Shown in pieces: positions 6,701 to 13,301 of a DNA stretch of 16,444 bases. Numbering within the stretch: position 1 is the first letter of the stretch; every line of letters begins with the position of its first letter. The DNA is from Rhodospirillaceae bacterium CCH5-H10 (GTDB taxonomy: Bacteria > Pseudomonadota > Alphaproteobacteria > Reyranellales > Reyranellaceae). Position numbers and translations under genes: made by a program. The notes beneath the pieces were generated by a model. That model had not been told where the DNA came from. It searched no databases and worked only from the letters and a program-made list of their open reading frames with translations. Location of the stretch: NCBI GenBank assembly GCA_001557035.1, contig LSKJ01000722.1:1-16444 (forward strand), in the 5' to 3' direction.

Positions 6701-7155
6701 ACCGGCCTCCTGCGCACCATGTTGACCCCCTTCGAGGTCATGACCAATTCGCCGTTCTGGTTGACCGCGCTCCAGTGCTCGTGGATGACGCCCATGGTCG
6801 GGCGACTCTTCGACGGCACCTTGTCGGCGCACTCGACCCACGCCGTCAGCGTGTCCCCGGGCCGCACCGGCTTCAGCCAGCGAAGCTCGTCGACGCCGGG
6901 CGAGCCCAGCGCGGTGCGCTTGTCGATGTAGCTGTCGACGAACAGCCGCATCAGCTTCGCGGCGACATGCCAGCCCGAGGCGCAAAGGCCCCCGAAAAGC
7001 GAGGACTTGGCGGCTTCGGCATCGACATGGAACGACTGGGGATCGAACTTCTCGGCGAATTCGATGATTTCCTCGGCCGTGAAACTGGTGGAGCCGAGCG
7101 GATATTTCCGGCCGACTTCGTAGTCTTCCCAGTAGCGGGGCTCTGCGGACTGCAT
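6697..7155 (-). CDS. MaoC-like (R)-specific enoyl-CoA hydratase/dehydratase
   Basis: From the ATG at 7155 the protein is 152 aa, a single hotdog MaoC domain. The catalytic Asp-His pair of this family is seen as FDPQSFHVD (37-45; D38 and H43), followed by FGGLCASGWH (54-63). It would add or remove water on an acyl-CoA in the cytoplasm. A longer start at 7176 adds seven residues but has no better ribosome site, and family members usually begin just before the YWEDYEVG segment. It is the first gene of a four-gene minus-strand unit and lies head to head with the cyclase gene, with 87 bp between the two starts. Confidence 0.88.
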   Translation of the reverse strand: MQSAEPRYWEDYEVGRKYPLGSTSFTAEEIIEFAEKFDPQSFHVDAEAAKSSLFGGLCASGWHVAAKLMRLFVDSYIDKRTALGSPGVDELRWLKPVRPGDTLTAWVECADKVPSKSRPTMGVIHEHWSAVNQNGELVMTSKGVNMVRRRPV

Positions 7156-7242
7156 GGTTCGGTCTTCGCAGAGCATGGGCAGTCACGCAAGCATGTCCTC
7201 GACCGCGCCCTATGCTACCCTGCGCGCCGGAATCAAGATGCG

Positions 7243-8889
7243 ATGACAGATCTCAACCTCGTCCGGCGACTGACGACGATCCTCGCCATAGACGTCGTGG
7301 CTTTCAGCACGATGTCCGCGCGCGACGAGGAACATGCGCTGGGGCTGCTTGCCACACGCCTCGACATGGCCGGCACGCTGGTTCGCCAGCATCGCGGACG
7401 GGTCTTCAAGATGACGGGCGACGGGCTCCTGGCGGAATTCGCAAGCCCCGTGGAAGCCGTCCGGGCGGCGCTGGAGATCCAGGAGGCCATGCGCTCGGCC
7501 AATGCCACGGCGGGCCCCGATGACCAGCTCACACTGCGGATCGGTGTGAACCTGGGCGACGTGGTGGAAAACGGCGACGATCTCCTGGGCGACGCCGTGA
7601 ACGTGGCCGTGCGACTTGAATCCATTTCCGCCACCGGCGGCGTCTGCATCTCCGGCTCGGTCTACGAGCAGATCGTCGGCAAGCTGATGCTGGGCGCCGA
7701 AGACATCGGCGAGCAGCACGTCAAGAACATCCCGCGGCCCATCCATGCCTATCGCCTGACGATCGAGGGCGCGCGCCTCGGTGGGCCGTTGCACCCCGCG
7801 CATGCCGCGGCGCGTCGGATGCCGCGCGCAAGATCCCTGCTGGTCGCCGGCATCGCCACCGTGCTGGTGCTGGCGGCTCTCGCCGGCACTTTCTACCTGC
7901 GCCATCCCGCGCCGACGCCGTCGCTGCAGATCGCCGAGCCCACATCGGATACGCCGGTCGTCAACCGGCCGCTGCCGGAAACCGTCGCCGGCGCCGCCGG
8001 CCCGCGGACCTTTCCTCCCACAGCCCCTGCTGCCGCGACCGCACCCGCGGATTCGACCCCGCGCCGTTTCGCGGCGAAGGACGTGCCCTTCGTTCCCGAC
8101 TTCCGGATGCGGGCCCTGGAGAACTACGCCCGCGCCGAGGGCGCCAAGGCACTGGCCCTGAACGTGCGCGGGATCTTTGCCATGGCGACGCGCCGGGTCG
8201 ACGAGGACGCCGCCCGCCATGCCGCCCTCGACGAGTGCAACAGGGCCGTCGCACGGGACGTGCCCCGGGTGCGCGACTACGATCGCTGCATGCTCTACGC
8301 CGTCGAGAACGACGTTGTCTGGTCGTTTCGCCCGCCGCCGATGCCGCCCGCGCCCTACGTGCCCGCAGCCCGGCCGTCACCGCCGATCGCCTTCGATCCC
8401 GCGACGGCGCCGCTGCTCCAGGCGCAGGCGCGCGAGCGGCTGGCCCTCCGCTACCTGCCCAACCAGCACGATCGCGCCCTGGTTCTCGGTCACGGCCGCT
8501 TCGACTGGTGGACCCCCAGCGAAACCGATGCCGACGTGATCCGGAGGAACCTGCAGATCTGCGGTCACCTCACGGGGCGCCCCTGCGTCGTCTATGCCCT
8601 GAAGAACGAGGTCCTGGTCCGCACGCCGCAGACCATGCGCGCGACCGACGTGCTGACGCCGCAGGACATTTCCGGCCTCGACGCCGGCCAGATCAATGCC
8701 CTGGAGCAGTATCTGATCGCCAACGACTGGCGCGCTGTGGCGCTCGCCATGAACGGCCGAATCGGCATCGTCAGCGGCCGGCCGAGCGAACAGGACGCCA
8801 CCGCCATGGCCCTCCAGGCGTGCCGCGACGCCGGAGGAACCGATTGCGCGATCGTCGCGATCGGCCCCTTCATGGTGGCGCCGCCGTAA
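7243..8889 (+). CDS. Membrane-anchored class III adenylate cyclase with cysteine-pair repeats
   Basis: A 548-aa protein. Residues 7-172 form a class III nucleotide cyclase domain: D17 (AIDVVAF) and D60 (KMTGDG) are the two metal-binding aspartates, K56 and D117 the adenine-specifying pair, and N120 and R124 (VNVAVRLE) the transition-state residues. All are present, so activity with ATP is expected. One membrane helix (about 198-219) is followed by a Pro/Ala-rich linker (222-275) and a region of about 270 residues, predicted extracytoplasmic from the position of the helix. This region holds three related units with paired cysteines: C332/C349, C440/C448 and C527/C535. I do not recognise a named domain there. 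The start at 7243 is the ATG just before the cyclase core; the frame stays open far upstream only as antisense to the MaoC gene. No strong SD. Confidence 0.9.
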   Translation: MTDLNLVRRLTTILAIDVVAFSTMSARDEEHALGLLATRLDMAGTLVRQHRGRVFKMTGDGLLAEFASPVEAVRAALEIQEAMRSANATAGPDDQLTLRIGVNLGDVVENGDDLLGDAVNVAVRLESISATGGVCISGSVYEQIVGKLMLGAEDIGEQHVKNIPRPIHAYRLTIEGARLGGPLHPAHAAARRMPRARSLLVAGIATVLVLAALAGTFYLRHPAPTPSLQIAEPTSDTPVVNRPLPETVAGAAGPRTFPPTAPAAATAPADSTPRRFAAKDVPFVPDFRMRALENYARAEGAKALALNVRGIFAMATRRVDEDAARHAALDECNRAVARDVPRVRDYDRCMLYAVENDVVWSFRPPPMPPAPYVPAARPSPPIAFDPATAPLLQAQARERLALRYLPNQHDRALVLGHGRFDWWTPSETDADVIRRNLQICGHLTGRPCVVYALKNEVLVRTPQTMRATDVLTPQDISGLDAGQINALEQYLIANDWRAVALAMNGRIGIVSGRPSEQDATAMALQACRDAGGTDCAIVAIGPFMVAPP

Positions 8890-8929
8890 GGCCCCCCTCC
8901 AAAGCCTTGCGGAAGCCCTGTGGACCCGC

Positions 8930-8958
8930 TTGACCGACCGGCGCAGGCCCCCTATCGT
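8930..8958 (+). promoter_or_regulatory. Putative bfd promoter
   Basis: TTGACC (8930-8935) and TATCGT (8953-8958) are separated by exactly 17 nt; the -35 matches TTGACA at five of six positions and the -10 matches TATAAT at four. Predicted transcription start is near 8965, inside the Fur-type palindrome and about 40 nt before the bfd start codon. Confidence 0.5.
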
Positions 8959-8964
8959 CGCGGG

Positions 8965-8979
8965 TGCGAGTAAGTCGCA
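8965..8979. promoter_or_regulatory. Putative Fur-family operator upstream of bfd
   Basis: TGCGAGTAAGTCGCA fits the pattern TGCnAnTnAnTnGCA that I associate with Fur/Mur-type operators of alphaproteobacteria, with outer arms TGCGA and TCGCA. It sits immediately downstream of the putative -10, over the expected transcription start, a position suited to iron-dependent repression of bfd. Pattern recognised by eye; the regulator itself is not in the window. Confidence 0.55.
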
Positions 8980-9006
8980 ACAGCGGGAAGAAGCGTCCGG
9001 CACGGC

Positions 9007-9210
9007 ATGTACATCTGCATCTGCAAAGCCATTCGCGAACGTGAGGTCGATGAGGCCGTCCGGGCAGGTGCCCGGCGACCGGCCGATGTGTTCCGGGCCT
9101 GCGGCAAGAGCCCGCAATGTGGCTCCTGCGCCTGCGACATGCGCGAGCGGATTGCGCATACGATCGCCCGCGAAAGCACGGCGCCGCAGACGCTGTTGGC
9201 GGCCGACTAG
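9007..9210 (+). CDS. bfd: Bacterioferritin-associated ferredoxin
   Basis: A 67-aa BFD-like [2Fe-2S] protein. Cysteines at 4, 6, 38 and 41 fall at the same positions as the four cluster ligands of E. coli Bfd (CxC near the N-terminus, then CxxC in QCGSC). Two extra cysteines, C32 and C43, flank the second pair. Bfd passes electrons to the heme of bacterioferritin so that stored Fe(III) is released as Fe(II). The partner gene bfr lies convergently 22 bp away, which supports the call. ATG at 9007 is the only sensible start; GGGAAGAAG lies upstream at a somewhat long distance. A promoter and Fur-type palindrome precede it, so expression in low iron is inferred. Confidence 0.95.
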   Translation: MYICICKAIREREVDEAVRAGARRPADVFRACGKSPQCGSCACDMRERIAHTIARESTAPQTLLAAD

Positions 9211-9223
9211 AGCAGGCCGCGCT

Positions 9224-9242
9224 CCCGAGCCGTCAGCTCGGG
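9224..9242. terminator. Hairpin between convergent bfd and bfr
   Basis: CCCGAGC (9224-9230) and GCTCGGG (9236-9242) form a perfect 7-bp stem around a 5-nt loop. On the plus strand it is followed by a pyrimidine-rich CCCTTTCCTTC, so it could end the bfd transcript. The bfr stop codon (9233-9235) lies in the loop. The T-run is weak. Confidence 0.5.
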
Positions 9243-9718
9243 CCCTTTCCTTCGCCCATCTGGCTCTGCAGGTAGTTCTGCACGCCCACCTTCTCGATCA
9301 GGCCGATCTCGGTCTCGAGGAAGTCGATATGCTCCTCGGCATCCTCGAGGATGCTGACCGCGATCTCGCGGCTGACATAGTCCTTCGCCGCCTCGCAGGC
9401 GGTCACCGCCTCGACGAGCGCCGTGCGTGCAGCCGACTCGAGCTTCAGATCCGCTTCGAGCGCTTCGGGCACGTTCTCGCCGATCGCGATCCGGCCCATG
9501 TCCTGCAGGTTGGGCAGGCCGTCGAGCATGAGGATGCGCTGGATGAGCTTGTCGGCATGCTTCATCTCGCCGATCGACTCTTCATAGATCTTGTGACCGA
9601 GGCGATCGAAGCCCCAGTGCTTCATCATGCGGGCGTGAAGGAAATACTGGTTGATCGCCGTCAGCTCGTTCTTCAGGAGCTTGTTGAGTTCGACGATGAT
9701 CTGCGGGTTGCCCTTCAT
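9233..9718 (-). CDS. bfr: Bacterioferritin
   Basis: A 161-aa bacterioferritin subunit, which assembles into the 24-mer iron store. It aligns without gaps to E. coli Bfr over the core: E18, Y25, E51, H54 and E94 of the di-iron ferroxidase site are present, as is the heme ligand M52 (ESIGEMKHAD, 47-56). H130 is present too, but position 127, a bridging Glu in E. coli, is Ala here (LEDAEEHID). E128 or E129 might substitute, or iron oxidation may be changed. The start has a strong AGGAGG six bases upstream. A possible promoter is TTGCGC (9779-9774) with TATCTG (9757-9752). Convergent with bfd. Confidence 0.96.
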   Translation of the reverse strand: MKGNPQIIVELNKLLKNELTAINQYFLHARMMKHWGFDRLGHKIYEESIGEMKHADKLIQRILMLDGLPNLQDMGRIAIGENVPEALEADLKLESAARTALVEAVTACEAAKDYVSREIAVSILEDAEEHIDFLETEIGLIEKVGVQNYLQSQMGEGKGPS

Positions 9719-9751
9719 GGCGAACCTCCTCTTTGAATGCGTCGGCTCTTA

Positions 9752-9779
9752 CAGATACCCGTCGAAACTCAGGGCGCAA
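9752..9779 (-). promoter_or_regulatory. Possible bfr promoter
   Basis: On the minus strand TTGCGC (9779-9774) precedes TATCTG (9757-9752) with a 16-nt spacer, about 35 nt ahead of the bfr start codon. Match is moderate and judged by eye. Confidence 0.3.
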
Positions 9780-9977
9780 CCCAAGAGTGAGCGACTGAGA
9801 AACGTTCGCTGAAAAAACTGCGCGCAACGCTCTGAAGCCCCGCAAGTGAGAACGACTTGCCTCGTTTCTCCTCAACTGCTCGTCGATAGCCGGCAAGCAA
9901 GTCCCTTCGGATTCCCTACACCCAGTCGGGGCTTTGCGCCGGATGCAGCCGCAAAAAACGTAGCGCGATCGCAACTT

Positions 9978-10002
9978 GGAACGTCATAAGGTGAGGTGCG
10001 TT
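9978..10002 (+). promoter_or_regulatory. EcfG-type general stress promoter for sodB
   Basis: GGAAC (9978-9982), a 16-nt spacer, then CGTT (9999-10002): an exact match to the GGAAC-N16/17-CGTT consensus of EcfG, the alphaproteobacterial general stress sigma factor. Predicted transcription start is near 10008-10010, giving a leader of about 50 nt before the sodB ATG at 10061. Orientation and distance are right for sodB and the downstream DUF3309 gene. Confidence 0.6.
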
Positions 10003-10060
10003 CATGTCGGACGCCGCCCGCCCGGGTCGATCCGGGCCAGCCAGCTTGAGGACTCGCGTT

Positions 10061-10657
10061 ATGTCGAACTTCACCCTTCCGAAACTGCCCTATGCCGATG
10101 ACGCGCTCGCGCCGGTCGTTTCGGCCAACACCATCTCGTTCCACTACGGCAAGCATCACAAGGCCTATGTCGACAAGCTGAACGAGCTGGTGCCCGGCAC
10201 GGCCTACGAAGGCCTGTCCCTCGAAGACATCGTGAAGAAGTCGGCCAAGGACGAGAAGGGCAAGGCGATCTTCAACAATGCCGGCCAGATCTGGAACCAC
10301 ACCTTCTACTGGAACAGCATGACGCCGAAGGGCGGCGAGCCGACCGGCAAGATCAAGTCGTTGCTCGACGACAGCTTCGGCGGCCTCGACGCCTTCAAGG
10401 CCGCCTTCAAGGCCGCCGCGGTCGGCCAGTTCGGCAGCGGCTGGGCCTGGCTCGTCAAGGGCTCGGACGGCAAGCTCAAGATCGAGACGACCGCCAATGC
10501 CGACACCCCGATGGCGCATGGCGGCAAGCCGCTCCTCGTCGCCGACGTGTGGGAGCACGCCTACTACCTCGACTTCCAGAACCGCCGCCCGGATCACATC
10601 CAGGCCTGGCTCGACAAGCTCGCGAACTGGTCGTTCGCCGAGAAAAACCTAGACTAG
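10061..10657 (+). CDS. sodB: Superoxide dismutase [Fe]
   Basis: A 198-aa Fe/Mn-family superoxide dismutase that converts superoxide to hydrogen peroxide and oxygen. Metal ligands are H28 (SFHYGKHH), H80 (IWNHTFYW), D162 and H166 (DVWEHAYY). Q76 in NNAGQIWNH, the position of the second-sphere Gln in iron enzymes, favours Fe over Mn. ATG at 10061 is chosen because GAGGA lies eight bases upstream and the protein then begins directly with the conserved FTLPKLPYADDAL; an upstream in-frame ATG (10004) adds a Pro/Arg-rich stretch without family similarity. No signal peptide, so cytoplasmic. An EcfG-type promoter lies about 60 bp upstream and a DUF3309 gene follows after 12 bp. Confidence 0.96.
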   Translation: MSNFTLPKLPYADDALAPVVSANTISFHYGKHHKAYVDKLNELVPGTAYEGLSLEDIVKKSAKDEKGKAIFNNAGQIWNHTFYWNSMTPKGGEPTGKIKSLLDDSFGGLDAFKAAFKAAAVGQFGSGWAWLVKGSDGKLKIETTANADTPMAHGGKPLLVADVWEHAYYLDFQNRRPDHIQAWLDKLANWSFAEKNLD

Positions 10658-10669
10658 GAGCGCAAAGAC

Positions 10670-10825
10670 ATGTTGGGCACCATCCTTCTGATCGTCCTGA
10701 TCCTCATTCTGATCGGGGCGTTGCCGACCTGGCCGCACAGCAGCGGCTGGGGCTACTATCCCAGCGGCGGCATCGGACTGGTGCTCATCATCGTCGTCAT
10801 CCTGTTGGTGATGGGACGCATATAG
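10670..10825 (+). CDS. DUF3309 family small membrane protein
   Basis: A 51-aa protein beginning MLGTILLIVLILILIGALPT, with two hydrophobic helices (about 2-17 and 35-48) joined by WPHSSGWGYYPSGG (21-34). This is the typical form of DUF3309, a short conserved inner-membrane protein of unknown function common in proteobacteria. AGGAG (10656-10660) overlaps the sodB stop region and lies nine bases before the ATG, so it is almost certainly co-transcribed with sodB and probably under the same stress promoter. An intrinsic terminator follows 16 bp after the stop. Confidence 0.9.
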   Translation: MLGTILLIVLILILIGALPTWPHSSGWGYYPSGGIGLVLIIVVILLVMGRI

Positions 10826-10841
10826 CGGCCTTTCCGACGAC

Positions 10842-10869
10842 AAAGGGGCGCCCTCGGGTGCCCCTTTTT
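10842..10869 (+). terminator. Intrinsic terminator after the sodB-DUF3309 unit
   Basis: AAAGGGGC (10842-10849) pairs with GCCCC plus the following T-run (10860-10869), with an inner CCC/GGG pairing, giving a strong GC-rich hairpin followed by TTTTT. The left arm ends in AAA, so it is partly usable on the minus strand for the convergent LpxR-like gene ending at 10905. Confidence 0.85.
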
Positions 10870-10904
10870 ATTTGGCCGGCCGCCAGATCAGCGGCGCGGC
10901 CTCG

Positions 10905-12014
10905 TCAGTAGCGGAAGGTGAGGTTGAACGAGCCGAACTGCGTGATGCGGTCGCGCTCGAAGAACTCCGGTGTACGCAGTATCTGTGTGTAGGAAATCCT
11001 CATGCCGCGATAGAGGATCGCCAGACCCGCCTGCAGTTCCCCCACGAAAGGACGATGCGAGACGCGCTGGCTGAATCCGTCGGTATTGCCGTCGAGGAAG
11101 ATGTTGCGGGCCACCGCCTGTCCGTCGACACCCGCGAACAGGTACCAGCCGAAACTGCCGTCGCCGATAAAGGCGTCCGATCCCGGCAGCGCGGGCCGCG
11201 CCCGGGTAGGCCCGAAGTCGTCGCGCAGGTTCTTGCCGATACGCGCCGTGCCGCCGATGCTGCCGTAGGTCGCCACATTGCCGACCGCCAGAGCCGCGCG
11301 CGGAATGAAATCGACCTCGAGCTTTGGATTGTCGATGAGCACGGCACGACCCGTCCGCCAGCGACGTTCGAAGGTCAAACCCACGGTCGGCTCGTTATGG
11401 AGCTGGTTACCCCAGCCGTAACTTGGCGACACGCCGATCAAGGTGTGAAAGTTGTTCTGCACGAATTCGCCGCCGGCGGCAGGACCGATCACGCCGAGAT
11501 CGACCTGCAGCGTGTCCAGCCGCGTCGGCTCGTCGAAGCCGGTCTTGGGGTCGTGGCGCTTGTACGTGTATTGCAGCGCGAAGCTCGCATACAGCCACGC
11601 CGCGTAAGGCCGGTCGTTGTAGATCGGATAGGACACGTAGGTGTTCTCGGGCGTGTAGATGTTCTGGCCTGCCGAGATGGCGATGCGGCGTATGACTGAA
11701 TCGGCGGCGGGCTCGCCCAGAAAAGTGGGAATCGTGGTCATAGCGACGATCCCTTGGGGCATCTCGATGATGGCGGGGGAAAGCCAGCCGAGCCTTACCC
11801 CACTCGTATAGTCGCGGTCCGACTTGCCGAAGCGGTTGAAGACGTCATTCTCCACCTGGAAAGTGTAGATGTTTCGCTGTTCGTCCTCGGTCGCGGAAGG
11901 CCTGGGGGGCGTCTTCGTCTCTTCGGGCCCAGACGACTGGGCCGCCGCGGGGCTGGCGACGGCGACAAAGGCAGCCATCGCCACAGCGATGGTCGTGGCG
12001 AGGCGATGATGCAT
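10905..12014 (-). CDS. LpxR-like outer-membrane lipid A deacylase (DUF2219 family)
   Basis: A 369-aa secreted protein. Residues 1-25 form a signal peptide ending in PAAAQ, then a low-complexity linker to about 46, then a predicted beta-barrel that ends in FNLTFRY with the terminal aromatic residue expected of outer-membrane barrels. LpxR landmarks are ENDVF (55-59), RDYTSGVRLGW (67-77), QNIYTP (117-122), NDRPYAAWLY (133-142) and FVQNNFHTLIG (184-194). N56, D57, S71 and H190 appear to match the N, D, S and H active-site residues of Salmonella LpxR. LpxR removes the 3'-linked acyl chains of lipid A. The MFS gene lies 36 bp upstream in the same direction. The ribosome site is weak. Many DUF2219 proteins are untested, so the reaction is inferred. 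Confidence 0.82.
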   Translation of the reverse strand: MHHRLATTIAVAMAAFVAVASPAAAQSSGPEETKTPPRPSATEDEQRNIYTFQVENDVFNRFGKSDRDYTSGVRLGWLSPAIIEMPQGIVAMTTIPTFLGEPAADSVIRRIAISAGQNIYTPENTYVSYPIYNDRPYAAWLYASFALQYTYKRHDPKTGFDEPTRLDTLQVDLGVIGPAAGGEFVQNNFHTLIGVSPSYGWGNQLHNEPTVGLTFERRWRTGRAVLIDNPKLEVDFIPRAALAVGNVATYGSIGGTARIGKNLRDDFGPTRARPALPGSDAFIGDGSFGWYLFAGVDGQAVARNIFLDGNTDGFSQRVSHRPFVGELQAGLAILYRGMRISYTQILRTPEFFERDRITQFGSFNLTFRY

Positions 12015-12050
12015 TCCCGCTTGAACGCGGGGCCGTGAGCCCGGTTGCGC

Positions 12051-13301
12051 CTACCGGACGTTTACCGGCGCCGCGCGATCCCAGAGGTCCGTACGCCACC
12101 ACACCGCGATCGCCAGCGTGAAGGCGATCCCCAGCACGCTGTAGAAGGTACCGGTGGCTGCGAAGCCGGCCCATTCGACCAGAGGGCCGGACAGGAGCAG
12201 GCCAAGCGGGAGGCCGTACACCGCCAGCATGCGGACGCCCATGACGCAGCCACGCAACGCGGGATTGGTGACCCGCAGCAGGATCACCGCCATCGGGATC
12301 ATGCAGAAACTCTGGAAAAAACCCGAGACGAACAGGACCATCTCGCCCAGCAGCGGCGTGGTGAGCCAAGAGAAAACCAGGTTGAGCGACAGCCAGGTCA
12401 ACGTGCACGCGATCATGGTGCGGCCGGGCCTTATGTGCGCACCGTACATCGACACCAGGATGGAGCCGGTGAGCGCTCCGCCGGCGAAACAGGCGATCAG
12501 CCAACCGAGCCCGGTCTGGTCCATGCCGTAGACGTCCTTCGCGACGTAGGCGAGCAGCGATCCGGTCAGGGGATAAGCCGCAAAGTTCACCAGGAAGGCC
12601 AGTAGCATCACCGCCCGCACGACCGGCGTCGACCAGACATAGGCGAAGCCCTGTCGCAGGGCTCCCAGCGCCGTCGGCATCGTCTCGCCCTCGCTCAGGA
12701 CCCGCAGCCGGCGGATGCCGACGCCGAAGGTCAGCGCAAGGCACAGGGCGTAGACCCCGCAGACGGCGACATAGGCCAGGCCCGAGCCCAGGGCCGCCAC
12801 GAGGGCCGCGCCGGACAGGGCACCGACGATGCGCGCGGAATCGGCGGTCGTGCGCGACACGCCCATGGCCCGCATCAGGTAGTCGGCAGGCATGGTCTCG
12901 CCGACCAGCAGATTGCGCATGGTGATGTCCGAGGGCCTCACCAGCCCCATCACGGTGGCCAGAATGAAGACCGGGACCGGAGTCGCCAGATCGCTCAGGA
13001 ACAGGGCCATGAGGCATAGGGCCAGGATCAGGTAGGCCAGCCGCATCAGAAGCAGGACGTTGCGATTGCCGATCCGGTCGCCCGCCATGCCGAACAGGGG
13101 CGAGATCAGAGTCCCCAGGAACTGCAGGGAGCCGAAAACCGCCAGCGCCAGGACCGAGCCGGTCGAAACCAGCACGAACCAGCCCAGAATCACCCCCTCC
13201 ATCTCGAATGCCCAGGAGGCCAGGAGGTCCGAGGGCCACTGGAAGCGAAAGCTTCGGATACGGAAAGGCGCCAGTGCGGGCGCGCGCGCGATGAGGCTCA
13301 C
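12051..13301 (-). CDS. MFS transporter (EntS/MFS_3-like)
   Basis: A 416-aa major facilitator protein with about 12 predicted membrane helices in two halves. The loop after helix 2 reads GMAGDRIGNRNVLLLMR (71-87), the family A-motif GxxxDRxGrr, and the start FRIRSFRFQWPSDLLASWAFEMEG is typical of the MFS_3 group, which includes the enterobactin exporter EntS. It probably exports a small molecule across the inner membrane; the substrate is unknown and no siderophore genes lie in the window. The start is GTG at 13301; GGAGG is present upstream but about 14 nt away, so a nearby start is possible. It precedes the LpxR-like gene by 36 bp and may share its transcript. Confidence 0.88.
   Translation of the reverse strand: MSLIARAPALAPFRIRSFRFQWPSDLLASWAFEMEGVILGWFVLVSTGSVLALAVFGSLQFLGTLISPLFGMAGDRIGNRNVLLLMRLAYLILALCLMALFLSDLATPVPVFILATVMGLVRPSDITMRNLLVGETMPADYLMRAMGVSRTTADSARIVGALSGAALVAALGSGLAYVAVCGVYALCLALTFGVGIRRLRVLSEGETMPTALGALRQGFAYVWSTPVVRAVMLLAFLVNFAAYPLTGSLLAYVAKDVYGMDQTGLGWLIACFAGGALTGSILVSMYGAHIRPGRTMIACTLTWLSLNLVFSWLTTPLLGEMVLFVSGFFQSFCMIPMAVILLRVTNPALRGCVMGVRMLAVYGLPLGLLLSGPLVEWAGFAATGTFYSVLGIAFTLAIAVWWRTDLWDRAAPVNVR

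Larger units (their letters stand above)
9719..10060. other. 342-bp divergent control region between bfr and sodB
   Basis: No convincing gene lies here. It contains the bfr ribosome site (9725-9730), a possible bfr promoter on the minus strand, and several short inverted repeats. Those are AGCGA/TCGCT (9790-9794 and 9806-9810) and GCAAGT/ACTTGC (9842-9847 and 9855-9860). GAGAACGA (9848-9855) overlaps the second and is echoed inversely at about 9862-9870. The EcfG-type box of sodB lies at 9978-10002. The spaced repeats are candidates for iron or redox regulator sites, but none fits a consensus that I can name. Confidence 0.6.

Noticed and set aside
6775..7242. Upstream extension of the cyclase frame
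   Set aside because: It is antisense to the MaoC gene and unlike any cyclase N-terminus; the cyclase core begins directly after the ATG at 7243.
7156..7242. Promoter for the cyclase based on TATGCT at 7211
   Set aside because: No acceptable -35 element at 16-18 nt spacing.
9872..10597. 241-codon minus-strand frame across sodB
   Set aside because: Antisense to the well-supported sodB; no ribosome site or motif.
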